From: Loktanella sp. DSM 29012 | GTDB taxonomy: Bacteria; Pseudomonadota; Alphaproteobacteria; Rhodobacterales; Rhodobacteraceae | NCBI RefSeq assembly: GCF_900110705.1 | Contig: NZ_FOEJ01000006.1 | Span: 82,916-146,915, forward strand | DNA: 64,000 bases | Reading direction: 5' to 3' | Part shown: piece by piece, positions 9,917 to 17,452 of the stretch | How positions within the stretch are numbered: the first letter of the stretch is position 1 | How the letters are laid out: every line of letters starts with the position of its first letter | Program-made: the position numbers and the translations under genes | The notes under the pieces: model-generated | Databases searched by the model: none | What the model was told of the DNA's origin: nothing | Seen by the model: only the letters and a program-made list of their open reading frames with translations

Positions 9917-9944
9917 ATTTGACAAATCGGTTTTGCAAATTTGC
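9917..9944. promoter_or_regulatory. Two palindromes between mmsA and a divergent lysR gene
   Basis: ATTTGACAAAT (9917-9927) is an 11-bp palindrome of the LysR-type core form, and GCAAATTTGC (9935-9944) is a 10-bp perfect palindrome nearby. Both sit in the ~96-bp divergent gap, between the mmsA start and the regulator start, which is the expected place for LysR autoregulatory and activation sites. Binding is inferred. Confidence 0.45.
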
Positions 9945-9953
9945 GGGTATGCG

Positions 9954-10847
9954 ATGAATTGGGATGATATGCGCGTGTTCCTTGCGGTTGCCCGCGCCGA
10001 GAGGTTGTCTGCGGCAGCACCGGGCTTGCGGATGGACCCTGCCACGCTGGGGCGACGGATCAACCGGCTGGAACAGGCCATGGGTGCTGCGCTGTTCGTG
10101 AAATCACCCCAGGGCTATGCCGTCACGGATCTGGGTGCGCGGATGCAAGAGGCCGCCGAGCAGGCGGAGGTCGCGCTGAGCCGGGCCTGGGATATCGGCC
10201 AGACGCCCAGCGCGGGGTTGTCGGGGCAGATCCGCATCGGCGCACCGGACGGCTGTGCAAATTACCTGCTGCCGCAGGTCTGTGCCGCGATACAGGCCGA
10301 CAATCCAGAGCTTGAGGTCCAGATCCTGTCGCTGCCGCGTGTGGTGAACCTGTCGCGGCGCGAGGCGGATATGGCGATCACCGTCAGTCCGCCGCAGGCC
10401 GGGCGGCTGACCGTGCAGAAAATCACCGATTACCGTCTGCATCTGGCGCAGAACCGCAGGCTGGCGGTGCCGCAAACGCTGGAGGCGCTACAGGGCAGGG
10501 CGCTGGTGGGGTATATCCCCGACATGATCTTTGACGCGGCGTTGGATTATCTGGGTCCGCTTGCGCGTGCCGGGGTGCAGCTGGCCAGCAATTCCGTGTC
10601 CGTGCAGTTGCAGATGCTGCGCGCGGGTGCGGGCATCGGCATCGTGCATGATTTCGCGCTGCCGTCGGCACCTGACCTGCACCGGGTTCTGATGGATCAG
10701 GTGTCATTGACGCGGTCGTTCTATCTGGTGCGCCACGACGCGGACCGCAGGTCAGAACGTCTGACCCGGTTTGCGGATCTGTTGCTGGCCGGGATCAAGA
10801 CCGAGGTCGCGCGACTGGAGGCTATTCCGGATCGTCCATCATGCTGA
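9954..10847 (+). CDS. LysR-family transcriptional regulator
   Basis: A 297-residue regulator. The start at MNWDDMRVFLAVARAERLSAAA is the canonical LysR N-terminus; a 21-residue upstream extension is in frame but unlikely. The helix-turn-helix spans about residues 4-63 (PATLGRRINRLEQAMGAALFVKSPQGYAVTDLG), followed by a LysR substrate-binding domain. Divergent transcription from mmsA suggests it regulates that gene; the effector is unknown. Its 3' end overlaps the convergent small membrane gene by 26 bp. Confidence 0.88.
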   Translation: MNWDDMRVFLAVARAERLSAAAPGLRMDPATLGRRINRLEQAMGAALFVKSPQGYAVTDLGARMQEAAEQAEVALSRAWDIGQTPSAGLSGQIRIGAPDGCANYLLPQVCAAIQADNPELEVQILSLPRVVNLSRREADMAITVSPPQAGRLTVQKITDYRLHLAQNRRLAVPQTLEALQGRALVGYIPDMIFDAALDYLGPLARAGVQLASNSVSVQLQMLRAGAGIGIVHDFALPSAPDLHRVLMDQVSLTRSFYLVRHDADRRSERLTRFADLLLAGIKTEVARLEAIPDRPSC

Positions 10848-11127
10848 TGCCGTGGCGCCGCATGTAGAGTGTTGCAGGAATTATCTCGATCAGCGCCATC
10901 GTCACGAGGGAAAAGAACAACCAGTTCGTGTCAAACAGGATCATCGAAAATCGGATCCCTGATCCGTAGTACAGCAATCCCGCCAGTATCAGCGCGGCAC
11001 TGCCGATGATCAGGTCGAACAGCGCGAGCCTGTTCATCGTCCGCACCCGCAGCATGGGGTAGGCGAACCCGTAGGCAAACCCCACAAAGACCGCGTTGAT
11101 AACTAAAATCGTCAGTTCCGGTGACAT
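10822..11127 (-). CDS. Small membrane protein of unknown function
   Basis: A 101-residue protein with three hydrophobic segments: about residues 5-23, 36-53 and 65-86, the last ending in a basic LYMRRHG tail. I do not recognise the family. An ATG with a G-rich upstream stretch (GGGGGG, 4 bases away) supports the start. Its last 26 bases overlap the convergent lysR gene, and it is divergent from the CBS-domain gene. Coding is supported by sensible membrane topology and the absence of a competing frame. Confidence 0.7.
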   Translation of the reverse strand: MSPELTILVINAVFVGFAYGFAYPMLRVRTMNRLALFDLIIGSAALILAGLLYYGSGIRFSMILFDTNWLFFSLVTMALIEIIPATLYMRRHGISMMDDPE

Positions 11128-11244
11128 CGGACCCCCCTGTGATTCCCGACGGAAAATTTAGGTTGCGGCCTTCGGGACGGCAATGATCCTTGACCTGTGG
11201 CAGCGTGTCTGGAACCTTTGGTTCAGGCAGACGGGAGGGTCATC

Positions 11245-11679
11245 ATGCTTGTGCAACAAATACTTGGGTCGAAAACCTCGCAAGAGATGTTCTGGGTCAA
11301 ACCCAGCAGCAGCGTCGCTGACGCAGCCAAAGTGATGTCTGACAACCGGATCGGTACGGTGGTGGTGTCCAGCGATGGTGCGGCACTGACGGGCATCCTG
11401 TCCGAACGCGATATCGTCCGTGAAATCGGCAAGCGCGGCCCGGAGTGTCTATCCGATACCGTCGAGACGATGATGACATCGAAAATCACTACCTGCACCA
11501 CCCGCGACAATGCTGACAGCGTGCTGTCGATGATGACCGAAGGACGGTTCCGCCACCTGCCGGTCATGGACGGTGACGCGATGATCGGGTTGATTTCCAT
11601 CGGTGACGTTGTCAAAGCTCGGCTGTCAGAGCTGTCGATGGAAAAAGACGCGCTCGAAGGCATGATCAAGGGCTACTGA
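11245..11679 (+). CDS. CBS-domain pair protein
   Basis: A 144-residue cytoplasmic protein made almost entirely of two CBS domains: the first around VKPSSSVADAAKVMSDNRIGTVVV ... GILSERDIVREI, the second around TCTTRDNADSVLSMMTEGRFRHLPVM ... GLISIGDVVKAR. Such stand-alone pairs usually bind adenosine nucleotides and act as regulatory modules; the partner is not visible. Start chosen at 11245 because GGGAGGG lies just upstream; a longer in-frame start lacks a ribosome site. coaD follows 26 bp downstream, so they may be co-transcribed. Confidence 0.88.
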   Translation: MLVQQILGSKTSQEMFWVKPSSSVADAAKVMSDNRIGTVVVSSDGAALTGILSERDIVREIGKRGPECLSDTVETMMTSKITTCTTRDNADSVLSMMTEGRFRHLPVMDGDAMIGLISIGDVVKARLSELSMEKDALEGMIKGY

Positions 11680-11705
11680 TCGCCCGACCGAATTGCGAGG
11701 TGCCG

Positions 11706-12206
11706 ATGCGCACAGGATTATACCCCGGCACCTTTGATCCGGTGACCCATGGTCATATTGATATCGTGCGCCGTGCCTGTTCGCTGGTGGACAGGCTTGT
11801 GATCGGTGTCGCCATCAACCGGGACAAGGGGCCGCTTTTCGATTTGCACGAGCGGGTCGAGATGATCCGGTCAGAGGTCGTGCCACTGGGCAAACCGCTG
11901 GGCACCGAAATTGTGGTGCATCCGTTTGAAAATCTGCTGATCCACTGCGCCCGCGACGTAGGTGCCGGGGTCATCATCCGCGGTCTGCGCGCCGTCGCTG
12001 ATTTCGAATATGAATTTCAGATGGTTGGCATGAACCGCAGTCTGGATAACAGCATCGAAACCGTGTTCCTGATGGCGGATGCGAAAAATCAGGCGATCGC
12101 CAGCAAGCTGGTCAAGGAAATCGCCCGTCTGGATGGCGATGTGTCAAAGTTCGTGACCCCGGCTGTGGTGGACGCCCTGCATGACAAGCTGAAGCCAGGC
12201 CGCTGA
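11706..12206 (+). CDS. coaD: Phosphopantetheine adenylyltransferase
   Basis: CoaD catalyses the penultimate step of coenzyme A synthesis, adenylating 4'-phosphopantetheine. The 166-residue protein begins MRTGLYPGTFDPVTHGHIDI, containing the nucleotidyltransferase T/HxGH motif, and keeps the GLRAVADFEYEFQM block and a C-terminal ASKLVKEIARLDGDVSKFV segment. The ATG at 11706 follows GAGG by 5 bases; an in-frame GTG two codons upstream is too close to that site. A strong terminator hairpin follows. Confidence 0.95.
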   Translation: MRTGLYPGTFDPVTHGHIDIVRRACSLVDRLVIGVAINRDKGPLFDLHERVEMIRSEVVPLGKPLGTEIVVHPFENLLIHCARDVGAGVIIRGLRAVADFEYEFQMVGMNRSLDNSIETVFLMADAKNQAIASKLVKEIARLDGDVSKFVTPAVVDALHDKLKPGR

Positions 12207-12212
12207 AACGAA

Positions 12213-12247
12213 AAGGCGGCCACCCGGGTCATCCCGGGGGCCGCCTT
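12213..12247. terminator. Strong hairpin terminator after coaD
   Basis: A stem AAGGCGGCC, one mismatch, CCCGGG, with a 4-base TCAT loop and the complementary arm, starting 6 bases after the coaD stop. Flanking A residues on the left and TT on the right suggest it can serve both coaD (+) and the convergent DUF1127 gene (-). Confidence 0.82.
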
Positions 12248-12266
12248 GGGTCACGATGTGCCGCAT

Positions 12267-12425
12267 TCAGCGATAGACGGCGTTGTATGCGATCTTGTCC
12301 GCATCGGCGCGATCGATATCCAGATCAAGCGCCACATCCAGCGGCAGACGACGCAATTCCTTGCGGGTTTTCTCATAGACAGCGCGCTTTTGGAGCGTGG
12401 TCCGGATGGTCTCGACAAGGGTCAT
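12267..12425 (-). CDS. DUF1127 small protein
   Basis: A 52-residue basic protein (MTLVETIRTTLQKRAVYEKTRKELRRLPLDVALDLDI...), of the DUF1127 type: an amphipathic N-terminal helix, a TxxELxxLP core, and an acidic DIDRADADKIAYNAVY tail. An excellent AAAGGAG lies 8 bases upstream of the ATG. DUF1127 proteins in alphaproteobacteria have been tied to RNA-binding and phosphate or stress adaptation in some species; no specific role is inferable here. Shares a bidirectional terminator with coaD. Confidence 0.85.
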   Translation of the reverse strand: MTLVETIRTTLQKRAVYEKTRKELRRLPLDVALDLDIDRADADKIAYNAVYR

Positions 12426-12783
12426 GGTAGGCTCCTTTCGGGCTAATTTGTTTCGATGATCCAAAGATAGGGATGCTGCGCTGCAGCGCAACTGCCATAG
12501 CGTGATAACCGCCTTGCATAAAATGCAGGGCTGCATGGTGCGTTTCGCTGATTTTGGGGGCGTTATGATCGGTTTTCGGGCGACCTGTCCGCGGTGCAGA
12601 TGACGGTCAAAAGCGCTGTCAGATGAGGCCTGTAAGCCCACAAAACACAAGAAGTCCTGCGTGAAACGGCTGTATATCTACCTGAATGTTCGAAGCTGCG
12701 GCAGGGCCAATCAAAACATTCACCTGTGCCCTCATTTGCGGGGTGTTGTCATAACGCAGGTGCAGCAATTTTGGTTCCGCCAT
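12426..12783. other. Non-coding gap with two palindromes upstream of the DUF1127 gene
   Basis: No convincing gene is seen. TGCGCTGCAGCGCA (12477-12490) is a perfect 14-bp palindrome, and ATGCAG-GG-CTGCAT (12523-12536) is a second. On the minus strand TTGCGC, overlapping the first palindrome, is followed 16 bases on by TATCTT, a plausible promoter for the DUF1127 gene. A 54-codon minus-strand frame from 12783 lacks a ribosome site and starts in the gap-gene terminator. Confidence 0.4.
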
Positions 12784-12813
12784 AAAAAAGGCCGCCCCGG
12801 TGTAGGGGCGGCC
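12784..12813 (-). terminator. Intrinsic terminator of the first gap gene
   Basis: On the minus strand a 9-bp perfect stem (GGCCGCCCC / GGGGCGGCC) with a 6-base loop is followed by six T residues (12784-12789). It starts 23 bases after the gap stop codon. Confidence 0.92.
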
Positions 12814-12836
12814 TGATGTGCGTGGTCGTGTTGGTG

Positions 12837-13838
12837 TTACAGGAACTTGCCCATGGCGACGGCGGTATCGCTCATCCGGTTGGAAAAGCCCCATTCGTTG
12901 TCGTACCAGGTCAGAATGCGCACCATGTTGCCGTCCAGAACCTTGGTCTGGTCCATGTGGAACGTGCTGGATGCCGGGTCATGGTTGAAATCGATGCTGA
13001 CCATCGGCAGGTCGGTATAGGCCAGAATACCCTTCATCGGGCCGTCTGCTGCAGCGCGGATCGCGTCATTGATTTCCTGCACGGTGGTGTCGCGGCTGGC
13101 CTCGAACGTCAGGTCGACGACCGACACGTTGGGGGTAGGGACGCGGATCGCGACACCGTCCAGTTTGCCGTTCAGTTCGGGCAAAACCAGACCCACGGCC
13201 TTGGCCGCACCGGTGGACGTCGGGATCATGGACAGGGCCGCCGCGCGGGCGCGGTACAGGTCCTTGTGCATGGTATCCAGCGTCGGCTGGTCGCCGGTGT
13301 AGCTGTGGATCGTCGTCATGAAACCCTTGGTGATGCCGACAGCGTCGTTCAGCACCTTGGCCACCGGTGACAGGCAGTTGGTGGTGCAGGACGCGTTGCT
13401 GACGATGATGTCGTCGGCGGTCAGCGTGTCGTGGTTGACACCGTAGACGATGGTTTTGTCAGCGTCCGAACCGGGGGCGGAAATCAGCACGCGCTTGGAC
13501 CCGTTGTCCAGATGCGCCTGGCATTTTTCCTTGGAGGTGAAGATACCGGTGCATTCCATGACGATATCCACGTCGGACCAGGGCAGGTCGGCAGGATTGC
13601 GGATCGCGGTGACGCGGATCGGGCCACGGCCCACGTCGATCGAATCCTCGGTCGTCGTCACGGTTGCGGGGAATTTGCCGTGCACGCTGTCAAAGCGCAG
13701 CAGATGCGCGTTTGTTTCCACCGGGCCCAGATCGTTGATCGCGATGACCTCGATATCCGTGCGACCGGATTCGACGATGGCGCGCAGCACGTTGCGCCCG
13801 ATACGTCCGAACCCGTTGATTGCGACTTTGACGGCCAT
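12837..13838 (-). CDS. gap: Glyceraldehyde-3-phosphate dehydrogenase, NAD-type
   Basis: A 333-residue GAPDH that interconverts glyceraldehyde-3-phosphate and 1,3-bisphosphoglycerate. The Rossmann motif is [14 protein letters not shown]; Asp36 in AINDLGP is the ribose-contacting acidic residue associated with NAD preference; the catalytic Cys151 lies in NASCTTNC; the phosphate-binding block is TGAAKAVG. The start is at [11 protein letters not shown], 6 bases after GGAG, rather than the ATG four codons earlier. A second paralogue lies upstream on the same strand, separated by a small membrane ORF. Confidence 0.95.
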   Translation of the reverse strand: MAVKVAINGFGRIGRNVLRAIVESGRTDIEVIAINDLGPVETNAHLLRFDSVHGKFPATVTTTEDSIDVGRGPIRVTAIRNPADLPWSDVDIVMECTGIFTSKEKCQAHLDNGSKRVLISAPGSDADKTIVYGVNHDTLTADDIIVSNASCTTNCLSPVAKVLNDAVGITKGFMTTIHSYTGDQPTLDTMHKDLYRARAAALSMIPTSTGAAKAVGLVLPELNGKLDGVAIRVPTPNVSVVDLTFEASRDTTVQEINDAIRAAADGPMKGILAYTDLPMVSIDFNHDPASSTFHMDQTKVLDGNMVRILTWYDNEWGFSNRMSDTAVAMGKFL

Positions 13839-13943
13839 GAGAGACTCCATTTGCGTAAGAGCGCACCAGGGGGTGCGCAGTTAGCGCAAACATTGTCTTT
13901 TTCGCCGAAAGGTCAAGCGCAAGTGGGCAGAATCAGGCGGTAA

Positions 13944-14087
13944 TCAGCGCCAGAATGCCAGCCATTGCAGCAATTCCACGAACTTGCGTGCCAGAAACAG
14001 CGGGGCTTCCCAATGCAGGACATAGTGGTCCAACGCAAAGAATGCGGCGATGGCAATCAGGATTCCGATGGCGACGGCATTGGTCAT
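13944..14087 (-). CDS. Small membrane peptide between two gap genes
   Basis: A 47-residue ORF with one clear transmembrane segment (AVAIGILIAIAAFFALDHYVL, about residues 4-24) and an amphipathic C-terminal half ending LLQWLAFWR. It starts 41 bp after the upstream gap paralogue's stop and ends 105 bp before the downstream gap start, all on one strand, so it is positioned within a possible gap operon. The ribosome site is weak. No family is recognised. Supported by topology and placement only. Confidence 0.5.
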   Translation of the reverse strand: MTNAVAIGILIAIAAFFALDHYVLHWEAPLFLARKFVELLQWLAFWR

Positions 14088-14128
14088 GCGGATGTCGTAG
14101 CGTCCGACGGGATGCAGGTAAAGCGCGC

Positions 14129-15130
14129 TTAGTTCAGGCGACCCATGGTTGCGGCCACGTCTGCCATACGTGCGGAAAATCCCCATTCGTTGTCATACCA
14201 CGCCAACACGCGGACGGTGCGGCCGCCGATGACCTTGGTCTGGTCGGGGGCTACGGTGCAGCTTTCGGTGGTATGGTTGAAATCGATGCTGACCTTGGCC
14301 TCGGCGTCATAGGCCATGACGCCCAGCAGCGCGCCCTGTGCGGCCTCGGCCAGGATCATGTTGACCTCGGCCACCGATGTGGACCGGCCTGCCTCGAATG
14401 TCAGGTCAACGGCGGACACATTGGGTGTGGGCACGCGGATCGCTGTGCCGTCCAGTTTGCCGGCCATTTCCGGCAGCACCTCGCCCAGCGCCTTGGCCGC
14501 ACCGGTCGAGGTCGGGATCATCGCAAGGGCTGCCGCGCGCGCGCGGTACAGGTCGTCGTGGCGGCGGTCCAGCGTGGGCTGGTCACCGGTGTAGCTGTGG
14601 ATCGTCGTCATGATGCCACGGTCGATCCCGATGGTGTCGTTCAGCGTCTTGACCAGCGGGGCCAGGCAATTTGTCGTGCAGGACCCGTTGGAAATCATCC
14701 GTTCCCCACCTGACAGGTCACGGTGGTTCACGCCGTAAACCACCGTACGGTCGACGTTTTTCGCAGGTGCGGAAATCAAAACCTTTTTCGCGCCTTGGGT
14801 CAGGTGCACCGACGCCTTGTGGCCATCGTTGAATTTTCCGGTGCATTCCAGAACGACGTCCACGCCTGACCAGTCCAGTGCGGCGGGATCATAGGTGGAC
14901 ATGATCTGGATCGGGCCCGTGCCCACGTCCAGCGTTTGCCCATCAACGGTCACGGGGCGGGCAAACCGTCCATGAACACTGTCGTATTTCATCAGGTGGG
15001 CTGTTGTTTCAATCGGGCCCGTTGCATTGATCCGCGTCACGCGGACATCGTCGCGCAGGCTCTCTGCGATATGGCCCAGCGTGCAGCGCCCGATGCGGCC
15101 AAAGCCATTGATCCCCAGCGTGATGGTCAT
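14129..15130 (-). CDS. gap: Glyceraldehyde-3-phosphate dehydrogenase paralogue, possibly NADP-accepting
   Basis: A 333-residue GAPDH paralogue. It retains [15 protein letters not shown], catalytic Cys151 (NGSCTTNC), the TGAAKALG phosphate site and all length landmarks. The residue aligned with the NAD-specificity Asp36 of the neighbour is Ala36 (RINATGP), a change that in GapB-type enzymes goes with NADP use and gluconeogenic or Calvin-type direction; this is inference from one position. The intergenic region upstream carries two LacI-like operator palindromes (15215-15248). Confidence 0.92.
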   Translation of the reverse strand: MTITLGINGFGRIGRCTLGHIAESLRDDVRVTRINATGPIETTAHLMKYDSVHGRFARPVTVDGQTLDVGTGPIQIMSTYDPAALDWSGVDVVLECTGKFNDGHKASVHLTQGAKKVLISAPAKNVDRTVVYGVNHRDLSGGERMISNGSCTTNCLAPLVKTLNDTIGIDRGIMTTIHSYTGDQPTLDRRHDDLYRARAAALAMIPTSTGAAKALGEVLPEMAGKLDGTAIRVPTPNVSAVDLTFEAGRSTSVAEVNMILAEAAQGALLGVMAYDAEAKVSIDFNHTTESCTVAPDQTKVIGGRTVRVLAWYDNEWGFSARMADVAATMGRLN

Positions 15131-15214
15131 GACGGTATCCTATGGTATTCCCAATTGCGCCAGCCTTAGGGGAAGCTAGGTCAACGAAAAAGGGAAAATC
15201 CATCAAAAACAAAA

Positions 15215-15248
15215 TGATAACGATAACAGGCAGGGGTTATCGCTAACC
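15215..15248. promoter_or_regulatory. Paired LacI-type operators between gap and DUF808 genes
   Basis: Two 14-bp palindromes of LacI-family shape with central CG are seen: TGATAACGATAACA (15215-15228) and GGTTATCGCTAACC (15235-15248). Their centres are exactly 20 bp apart, about two helical turns, so two dimers could bind one face. Their inner halves also form CGATAAC-N8-GTTATCG. They lie 85 bp upstream of the second gap gene start (-) and 86 bp before the DUF808 start (+), so either or both promoters could be controlled. The regulator is not in the window. Confidence 0.55.
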
Positions 15249-15333
15249 GTTTGCGCCAACGGTCGGGGTTGCGATCACGCGCCGACGCGCTAGGATTCGC
15301 AAAAGCGTGATTGGCGCGCAAAAAGGAGAGACC

Positions 15334-16281
15334 ATGAGCGGATTGTTGGCGTTGCTGGATGATGTCGCAGCCATCGCAAAGGTCGCGGCGGCAAGCGTGG
15401 ACGACGTGATTGGTCAGGCGACCAAGGCGGGTGCCAAGGCCGCAGGGGCCGTGATCGACGACGCCGCTGTCAGTCCCAAATATGTTCAGGGCTTTGCGCC
15501 TGCACGTGAATTGCCGATCGTCGGCAAGATTGCCTGGGGATCCATCCGCAACAAGGTGCTGATTCTGCTTCCGGCCGCGATGTTGCTGTCGGTCTTTGCC
15601 CCTTGGCTGATCGCGCCACTGCTGATTCTGGGCGGCAGTTATCTGTGCTATGAAGGGGCGGAAAAGATCGTCCATGCCTTTGGCCACAAGGACCCCCATT
15701 CCAAGGCGACAGGCGATCCGGCCCATCTCGAAGAGGAAAAGGTAAAGGGCGCGATCAAGACCGATTTCATCCTCTCGGCCGAGATCATGACCATCGCGCT
15801 GGCCGCCATCGAGACGGACAACCTGTGGACCCGCGCGGCCGTGCTGTTCGTGGTTGCCATAGGGATCACCGCTGCCGTTTACGGTGCCGTTGCATTGATC
15901 GTAAAGGCCGACGACGTCGGCCTGTTGATGGCCAAGAAGGGCCGGTTGTCCATTACACGCCTGTTGGGGCGGGGGATCGTGGCAGGCATGCCGAAATTCC
16001 TGTTCGTGCTGACCTGGGTCGGCACGGCTGCGATGCTGTGGGTCGGTGGTCAGATCATCGTGCACAGTATCGGCCAGCTCGGCTGGCACGCACCCGAGGA
16101 CCTGATCCACGGTTGGGCCGTGGCGGCCGCCAGCGGTGTGGGTGCGGCATGGCAGGGGATCGTTGAATGGGCCGTGACGGCAGGATGCGACGGCGTGCTG
16201 GGGTTCATCTGGGGATTGATCCTGATACCGATCGTGGCATCCGTCATCAAACCGGCAATGGCTGCGGTCATGCCCAAATGA
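15334..16281 (+). CDS. DUF808 (YedI-like) membrane protein
   Basis: A 315-residue inner-membrane protein. The N-terminal MSGLLALLDDVAAIAKVAAASVDD and the block GFAPARELPIVGKIAWGSIRNKVLILLPAAMLLS are the DUF808 signature; ILGGSYLCYEGAEKIVHAF and the IKTDFILSAEIMTIALA segment follow. About six hydrophobic segments. The family's function is unknown. AAGGAGAG precedes the ATG. Its stop overlaps the DoxX start (ATGA), so the pair is translationally coupled and forms an operon with the channel gene. Confidence 0.9.
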   Translation: MSGLLALLDDVAAIAKVAAASVDDVIGQATKAGAKAAGAVIDDAAVSPKYVQGFAPARELPIVGKIAWGSIRNKVLILLPAAMLLSVFAPWLIAPLLILGGSYLCYEGAEKIVHAFGHKDPHSKATGDPAHLEEEKVKGAIKTDFILSAEIMTIALAAIETDNLWTRAAVLFVVAIGITAAVYGAVALIVKADDVGLLMAKKGRLSITRLLGRGIVAGMPKFLFVLTWVGTAAMLWVGGQIIVHSIGQLGWHAPEDLIHGWAVAAASGVGAAWQGIVEWAVTAGCDGVLGFIWGLILIPIVASVIKPAMAAVMPK

Positions 16282-16667
16282 CAAACGCTGCCCTGTTCAT
16301 CGCCCGGTTCCTGATCGGGTTTCTGATGATCGGCGGGGCCGTGAACAAGGGGCTGGGACCCGATGGGGCAGGCGAACTGCTGGTCGCGGCGGGCCTGCCG
16401 TTCTGGCTGGTCTGGCCTGCGCTTGCCTATAATCTGCTGGCCGGCGGTGCCCTGTGGTTGGGCATCGCGGTGCGGCCGGTCGCCGTCACGGCCGCGATCT
16501 ATTGCGCTGTGACCAGTTTTTTCCATCTTCAAGTTTTCATCGGGCAGGACGATCCCTGGCAGTTGACCATATTCGTCAAGAACTGGGCCATTGCGGGGGG
16601 CTGTCTCGCGCTTGCGGTGGCGGGGTCAGGCGCCTGGGCCTGGAAACCGGATCACCCGCATGCGTGA
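16278..16667 (+). CDS. DoxX family membrane protein
   Basis: A 129-residue protein with four hydrophobic helices and the DoxX-like opening ALFIARFLIGFLMIGGAVNK, then GLPFWLVWPALAYNLLAGGALWLGI and a VFIGQDDPWQLTIFVKNWAIAGGCLAL block (in DoxX proteins the last part is the conserved QxxxFxKNxAxxGGxL pattern). DoxX-type proteins are linked to redox and terminal oxidase functions in some organisms. Starts on an ATGA overlap with DUF808 and overlaps the channel gene by 8 bp. Confidence 0.85.
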   Translation: MTNAALFIARFLIGFLMIGGAVNKGLGPDGAGELLVAAGLPFWLVWPALAYNLLAGGALWLGIAVRPVAVTAAIYCAVTSFFHLQVFIGQDDPWQLTIFVKNWAIAGGCLALAVAGSGAWAWKPDHPHA

Positions 16668-17421
16668 GTGGCTGCGCGACCTCTACAAAGGTGAGAGCCC
16701 ACGCGCGGTCGCGTTTCGTTATGGTCTGCTTGGCTTCGATCTGGTGACTTTGGCTTATGTGATCGTCACGTCTTTCTTTCCGTCATCGCCCGTCATTTTC
16801 GCGGCAGACCTGTTTTTCGGGACGATCATTCTGGCGGATTTCTGTATCCGTGCATGGCTCACACCCAGCTGGGGGCGGGCGCTGACGCGGATGGCAACCT
16901 GGGCGGACATCATCGCGGTCATCAGCTTTCTGGGGCCGTTGTTCGCCCAAGGGCTGGGGTTCCTGCGCGTGCTGCGCACCCTGAGGCTGCTCAAGAGCTA
17001 TGAAACGTTGCGCAGGCTCAGGCGTGACTTCGACTATTTCCGGCGGCACGAAGAGGTGTTTCTGGCGACCGTCCATCTGGGCGTTTTCGTTTTTGTCATG
17101 ACGGGCCTGATCTATGCGTCACAGGTGCAGGTCAACGATGCCATCAACAATTATGCGGATGCGTTTTATTTCACGGTCTCGACACTGACCACGACAGGGT
17201 TTGGTGACATCGTGGCACAGGGCTGGTGGGGGCGGTTGCTGTCGGTCGTGGTGATGATTTTTGGCGTGACATTGTTCCTGCAACTTGCGCGGGTGCTGTT
17301 CCGCCCCAACAAGGTGCGGATCGAATGCGACGAATGCGGGCTGACGAAACACGACCGGGACGCAAGTCATTGCAAGCATTGCGGAACGATCATGCATATT
17401 GAAACGGATGGCGCTGTCTGA
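16660..17421 (+). CDS. Voltage-gated-type cation channel with C-terminal zinc ribbon
   Basis: A 253-residue ion-transport protein with six transmembrane segments. The S4-like helix has regularly spaced arginines (FLRVLRTLRLLKSYETLRRLRR, about residues 101-122), the pore loop carries a selectivity-filter-like TTTGFGD (177-183), and S6 follows. The C-terminus adds a zinc ribbon with CxxC pairs Cys223/Cys226 and Cys238/Cys241. TTTGFGD differs from the classical TVGYGD filter but is of potassium-channel type; ion selectivity is not proven. Overlaps the DoxX gene by 8 bp, the last gene of a three-gene operon. Confidence 0.85.
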   Translation: MREWLRDLYKGESPRAVAFRYGLLGFDLVTLAYVIVTSFFPSSPVIFAADLFFGTIILADFCIRAWLTPSWGRALTRMATWADIIAVISFLGPLFAQGLGFLRVLRTLRLLKSYETLRRLRRDFDYFRRHEEVFLATVHLGVFVFVMTGLIYASQVQVNDAINNYADAFYFTVSTLTTTGFGDIVAQGWWGRLLSVVVMIFGVTLFLQLARVLFRPNKVRIECDECGLTKHDRDASHCKHCGTIMHIETDGAV

Positions 17422-17452
17422 TCGGGCCTCCTGCCGCCGGTGAGTGCGGGAC

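Noticed and set aside
12619..12783. A 54-codon minus-strand ORF in the gap next to the first gap gene
   Set aside because: It begins in the T-tract of the gap terminator with no ribosome site, and the predicted peptide shows no domain or conserved pattern.
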